Below are positions 58,706 to 64,000 of a stretch of 64,000 nt of DNA, piece after piece. Both the position numbers and the translations under genes were made by a program. Within the stretch, counting starts at the first letter, position 1, and each line of letters opens with the position of its first letter. Under the pieces are notes generated by a model that worked only from the letters and a program-made list of their open reading frames with translations, did not search any database and was not told the origin of the DNA. The DNA is taken from assembly GCA_940671915.1 (NCBI GenBank), contig CALNVZ010000641.1, positions 888,338-952,337 of the forward strand, read 5' to 3'. This DNA is from Paracentrotus lividus. Its lineage: Eukaryota > Echinodermata > Echinoidea > Camarodonta > Echinidae.

Positions 58706-59439
58706 GTGCAAGCGAGCAAATTCCACAATCATCACAAAGTACTGCACTTGCTGCTCCAGTTCCAGAATGCCTCACTGACAAGGACGGAGATGGTCAAAGT
58801 AACTATGCATTTGAGCAAACCTCACAACCATCACAAAGTACTGCAGTTGCTGCTCCTGTTCCAGAATGCCTCGCCGACAAGGAGGGAGAATATCAAAATA
58901 ACCGTGCAAGTGAGCAAACCCCACAGTCATCACAAAGTACTGCACCCAACACTGTTTACAAGGTTTGTTTTTACAAAGAAATAAGGCACCCAGAAAAGGA
59001 CAGAGGGGAAAAAAAAAACACTGGGAGACGATAGATTTCTTTGGGAACAATATAGGAAAACGCGCAGCGGACATTTAGTCCTGTATTGCAAAGACATTTT
59101 AATGCAACTTAATTCCCCCGATATACCAAATTACAGTCGTTTTCTTGTGGGGAATATATTGGAGTTTACTGCCATAAGTGAATTCTTCACACATTTATTA
59201 TATTTTGCTGGATAATCACGACCTCTGTGGCGCGCATCCTCCTCGGCAACGTCTTGGCAACGGCACAAAGAAATCTATCTGCTCTGGGTGTGGTTGTTTT
59301 CCTCTGCCCTTGTCTTAGTACAATGGACTTGTCTTTGATATTTTTGCGATGGAACTCTATTGGCTATATATTTGCATATAGAGAAATAGAACTGCACTGA
59401 GCCATTGTCATTCTGGAGCACCACAACATATGATGTTTC

Positions 59440-59840
59440 TGAGTCTGATCTTCATCAGCAGTCTAATACACATCATGATGTTTTTCTTGAGTTTGATCTT
59501 CAACAGCAGTCTTGTACTCAACATGATGATGTTCCTAAGTCTATTCAAGTTCATCAGAAGTCTAACACTCAACATGTTGCTGTTCCTAAGTCTGATCTTC
59601 ATGAGCAGTCCTATGCTCAACAAGATACCGTTCCTGAGTCTGAACTCCACCAGCAGTCCAATACTCAGCATGATGATGCTCCCAAGTCTGATCTCCATGA
59701 GCTGTCTTGTACTCAACATAATGATGTTTCGGAGTCTAGTGAATTTCATCAGCAGTCTAATACTCAACATGATGCTGTTCCTGAGTCTGATCTTCATCAG
59801 CAGTCCTTTACTAAACATGATACTGTTCCCGAATCTGATA
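59440..59840 (+). repeat. Coding minisatellite in copy D, 48-51-bp unit x8
   Basis: Units encode [EK]SDLHQQSNTQHDxVP with conserved frame and many synonymous differences (Ser, His, Gln, Pro codons), which supports past translation. Open frames on the other strand and in +1 here are shadows. Confidence 0.85.
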
Positions 59841-61240
59841 ATGAATCTTGTCAATCAGATGTCATTGATGTTACTGTAGTTGCAAGATATTCTCAACACA
59901 GCGAACATTCCCCATTGTACAGCGTGTCACTGGCCTCTGATGGCAAACTACATGTTGCCATAGTGAAAGAAAGTGAAAGTGAAAACTCTGATGATGGTAG
60001 GACTAGTGTGTACTATCCACCAGTCAAGAAGACCAAAAATGGAGAAAGGGTGTATAACAAGAGACAAGCATATTGCTATTGTAAAAAACTTCAGACCAAA
60101 ATCAGCAAGCATTTGTTTCAATTGCATATGACAGAATCAGAAGTCGCCCACATTGCAGCACTACCAGTCAACTCTAAAGAGAGAGAGATAGAGCTTGAGC
60201 TTATGAGAAATAAAGGAAATTTCTATCACAACTTGAGGGCTGATGCTATGGATGCAAATCATCAACAAAAAGAGCTTCTCAAAGAACTTGAGAAGCAGTC
60301 ACATGAGGAAGACCTTCATGTCAAGAGGAGTTCAATATTTCTGATTATGGACCTTGTCCAGACTGTTTGGGGTTTTACAAAAAACTGACATGTATAAGCA
60401 CAGTCGTTGTTGCACTGCGCGACTTGATGTTGAGACTGAAACAACACTTAAAACGAAGAACCTCAAGATGGAAAGTGACATTCTAATGGGCAAATTGCAC
60501 AATTCCACAGAGTTTGATAAAACTGTATTCTGGGGGATGAAAGAGGATGGCATCACATTCATAGCCAAGAATGACCCTCTCATATAGTTGAACTGGGTAA
60601 CAGTCATGGCAGGAAGTGTACAGGTATGGATCCACAAAAAAGGCGGCATTATGTGGCACAGGAGATGAGACAGTGTGCCCGGTTACTCAAGAAACTACGG
60701 GGTCTTGACTCAAGAGGGATCCACATGGAAGATTTCCTTGCTCCTGAACATTTTGATACCGTAGTGCAAGCTACGTTATCTGTGGCATCCACACAGTCTC
60801 ATGAGGTGACTGACGGTGACTTTGAAAACCCTTCCATTGCTCTCAAAAGTGGTTACAGTATTACCAAGCTAGCTTCAATTAAAAGATGTCAGGCTATCCG
60901 CAATTATGATAAAAAGAAAGAAGGAGAAGCCAAAAGATTTCTGAAACTGAAAGCAACAGAATGGACGGAGATAGTAAGTTATCGGGCACTGTCAGTTTTG
61001 GCAAAGCGAATGTATGACAAGGCAGAAGAAACGCCCGACTCGGACGACATTCGTAGATTCTCCCACTACCTTAAAACAAACATAGATGAAGTGATGAGGA
61101 TGTATGATCATGAAGCCAGTGAGAATACATTCTCCCAGGAAGATTACAAGCAGTTGGAGGAATTGGTTCTCACTAGATTGACAGTATTCAACAAACGCCG
61201 GGCAGGTGAAATGGAACAGATGATGGTGATGGTAAATGGT

Positions 61241-64000
61241 AAGTTATTCATTGATGATATCCATTAAAGAAAATATGTATGTTTTGGACAGAGATTTTTG
61301 GTTTAAAATCTACTGATCAAGGCAGCTTAGCCTGCTTTTAAAAATGTTGAATGATGTGTATGTACATTCATGCATGAATGGTCATATATTGCTATTGTCT
61401 CTATTTTTATGGGAGGAGGGTGACATGCATTCAAATTTCTGTTTGCAAGCTAAATTAGTAAAGCTTTTTATATGAGGGAACATCTACAAAAATATCAGCA
61501 TATTTTGTGTGACACCCCAATTCCACTGAAATATTTTAGCAACACTTCCAGCTTATATTTACCTCTCTCTTTCTTTATGAGAATTAATATACGTGATGTG
61601 TTCCTCCTGATATTCATTTATAACTTGTTGAACAGTATATTTAATTGAGTGGAGATCTGTTTCTCAAATCTTATCAGACGTTGTCCGGGAAATATGCCAA
61701 CTTGTGTTCATGCACAAGCGTACTAATAGAGTTGAGCGTTGAAAAAAAAAATGTTAATTTGGAAAATATAAGTTTATCTTGATAAGAAGAAGGGAGTATT
61801 TAAAATTTAGAACTTAGGAGACACATGAAGAGAACTGAAATCGAAGAAGTCTAGTAGTGCACTAATTTTTTATATATATATATTTTTTTTTTGGGGGGGG
61901 GGCTACCTCACCCAACTTACTTTCAAGCTTAACATGATACTAAAATTATTATCAACCAATCAAACCAAGAGAATGGAAAGATCAAACTAAAATATAAGAA
62001 CCCAATTCATAAAATAAACAATAAGGAATAAGTGGATGAAGGTGATAACTTTCAAACAATACCTCAAAACATTTCTGTTCAATTCTAATTTCCTTATAAT
62101 ATAAAATTGAGCACTCTACAGAGTGGATTTGGAGCGGTATAAGTCTCATTATTATTATATTATTATTATTATAATCAGGTCTAGGTGATTAAGTAAATGG
62201 GAGTAGAAACTAAGGTCCAGGAGTGTCAGTTGAGGAATGGATTGAATGAGCACACCTGAAAAGAGAAAAATGAAGATGATAACCATAACCAGAGGAAGAT
62301 ATTTAGAATGAAGAATGAATGAGTGGCAACTGAATATATTAAACTCCTATACCTAAGTTCAGACTGCAAGGACAGTGCTGAAAAGAAATGCAAATCAACT
62401 CAGTCTAGACGCTATATAAAATAGCTGAGGATAGAAAGGAACTAAATAAAATAGAGAGAAATGACAAAATAACCATCCTACAGTATCAATTGTCCCTAAA
62501 AACATAGACAATAAGGCCCATGAAAAGCTTTGTAGGATCTCAGGCTGGGTTAGGGGTGTGATGTGCAGCCACCTACCTTTGGCTTTGGTGAGTATTTAGC
62601 ACCATATTGTGGCTCAAGTAAAATCATCAAATTTCACAGATTACACTCCCCTTTGTAACATGATTTACTGTATTAGCTGAGTGGCAACTATAATGGTAAA
62701 TCAAATTTTTTTTCGAAAGTCAACAGTTCTAACACTAGAGGTAGGACTAAAAGTAACAGAGTAGATCTAGGCTGGCTAGACAATGACCAAATGACAACTG
62801 TTTAAAACTTTTATCAAAGAACACTTGGCCTATTACATTGTAACCATTTCATGAATTTATCATCGGTCAATTGTCAACTGGTTCACTTAAAATTTGGTCT
62901 GATCAAGTGGTCTTTTTACAAGGAAATTAGTCAAATTGCCATTTAAATTCAATCACTTGTTCATATAATGTCAATTGAATAATACATGCAGATCTATTGA
63001 CCATCTAATCTATTTTGTCAAATAAAAAAGTGGTCCAACTACCACTGTCTTTAGTCCAATTATCTTCAAGTCTTATTGCCATTTGGTCTAATTACAATTG
63101 TATGTTTTTAAAACTATGGCCAATATTAAGTAAGAAATCAAGACTCAGTCTCAGAACGACCCCCCCCCCCTCCCAATCCCCCACCTCCCAACCCTTCCTT
63201 TGTTTTATCACTTTAAAAATTTCCCATTTCTCCATCCTGTGTTAATAGTCTCTTTCTTTCCTCCCCCATGCTTCCCATCATTTTGTTTCCTCCCTGTGCC
63301 CCATTTTCATTTATTTTTATTTTTTTTTGGCCTTATTTGAAACAACAAATTATTATGATTAAATGTAGGTAGGTTTGGTGCAGGGGCAAACGCCATATGT
63401 ATGCCACTGGTGTGTTAACTATGTGGTTACATGCTCCACCCCTCTCCCTGTGCTTCTACTTATCTTTATAATTTTCTTTGTTCACCTTTTTACAGTTTTT
63501 GGTCATATTGCAGGGTGCATTTTTTAATCAAGCATAATTGGGATGATGTGTCAGAGTTTACACCCTTACATTACCAGACTCCCATTCATTCTCCCATTGT
63601 TCTCTCTGAAGTAAATTTGTTTGAATATATTTGTGAACATTTCCCCATTATTTCTGAATTCCTATTCTAGATTTAACATTTATATGGTCCTGACATTCAT
63701 GTAATTACGTGTCATACTTATACATGTGTATATTGTATCCAGGTATTGATGTGAAGACTGGTTTATGCAATTTTCTTATCTTGAGAACATTAAAAATATT
63801 TTGAATAAGATAATCTGACCATATTTTACCTATTACCTTTGATTATTTAGAATTCACTAGGTATCATGCATATTGCCCAAACTTTATATCTTGCCGTGCA
63901 AGTGAGTGAGTTTGTTAATTTTTGTAGGATAAGGGGATTGAATTGAGCCATAAATATACTAAGTGGCACAATGTTTAACATGTGTTTGGTTCTTCCTTAA
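61241..64000. other. Right end: intron or spacer, no gene recognised
   Basis: If copy D is spliced, this is its next intron. It contains a (TA)n/T/G-run at 61870-61905, an (ATT)n run near 62150, CCATTTGGTCTAATTACAAT-type phrase repeats at 62770-63110 and a C-run at ~63162. No K-R-H-Y exon could be found. Confidence 0.45.

Larger units (their letters stand above)
58357..61240 (+). pseudogene. SET/YR family, copy D: SET C-terminal half, repeats, zinc fingers, middle and first catalytic region (frameshifted, 3' part outside)
   Basis: The frame from 58369 reads PQLVLIALKDIDENEEILDDYG (residues spaced as in the SET C-terminal ELxxDYG motif). It is followed by 31-residue linker repeats (QSSQSTALAAPVPECL) to ~58970 and, after a probable intron, eight 16-17-residue repeats with core HQQSNTQHD (59440-59840). 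Then come KKTKNGERVYNK, zinc finger 1 with one residue lost (CYC...H...H), ERE-ELMRNKGNF, zinc finger 2 (CPDC...HSRC, ~60355-60410), the middle domain (HYVAQEMRQ), EWTEIVS and FNKRRAGEMEQ. It ends at AATG|GTAAGT (61240). Three frame changes fall between ~60335 and ~60590, two of them next to short A or TA runs, so base-calling error is possible. The exon with GKR, R, GH and Y is not found before 64000. Confidence 0.65.

Noticed and set aside
59408-59879. 150-codon open frames antisense to, and in +1 of, the copy-D linker
   Set aside because: These are shadows of the 48-bp coding minisatellite; the sense frame links directly to the zinc-finger region.

Overview
The window reads as nuclear DNA of an invertebrate animal, most likely a marine deuterostome such as an echinoderm. 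The evidence is AT-rich spacer DNA, exons bounded by GT...AG splice signals, one exon of an animal lipoxygenase, a non-LTR retrotransposon fragment, and a very high density of short inverted-repeat (MITE or foldback) elements and minisatellites. The taxon is inferred from texture and repeat style, not from a marker gene. There is a 25-base assembly gap (18490-18514), and a noisy inverted duplication around 50.4-56.5 kb that may be an assembly artefact.

Layout. 1-31.9 kb is gene-poor. It holds one PLAT-domain lipoxygenase exon on the minus strand (5659-6150), a 5'-truncated reverse transcriptase (16995-17675), and many repeats: a pair of TIR elements (4115-5447), a TA-flanked palindromic element (10847-11843), a 4-kb composite of mirrored minisatellites (12092-16097), a foldback element with tRNA-like boxes in both arms (16228-16745), and several MITEs (24.3-26.2 kb and 29.5 kb).

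31.9-61.3 kb is dominated by at least five copies or pieces of one gene family, all on the plus strand except an inverted duplicate. Pieced together from the copies, the protein is: a SET methyltransferase domain resembling KMT5A/SETD8; an acidic Ser/Thr/Gln-rich linker made of short tandem repeats that differ from copy to copy; two zinc-finger-like modules (CxxC...H...H and CxxC...H...C); a conserved helical middle region; and a C-terminal tyrosine-recombinase-like domain with R, K, [T]xxR, (L/M)GH and Y in the expected order. Copy B (35290-37797, tail exon 39407-39429) is nearly intact, with one in-frame TAG. Copy C/F (45286-51887) links SET exons to the recombinase through splice junctions whose phases agree. 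Copies A, E and D are degraded or frameshifted. The SET-recombinase combination in a multi-copy locus is the most interesting feature of the window. It may be a mobile-element family (Crypton-like YR) or a domesticated, expanded gene family. Related unnamed proteins are, as far as I recall, common in fish and invertebrate gene models, so novelty must be checked.

61.3-64 kb contains no recognisable gene. The last copy (D) stops at a splice donor, so its catalytic 3' exon should lie to the right of the window. The lipoxygenase gene should continue to the left of its single exon, probably beyond the window.
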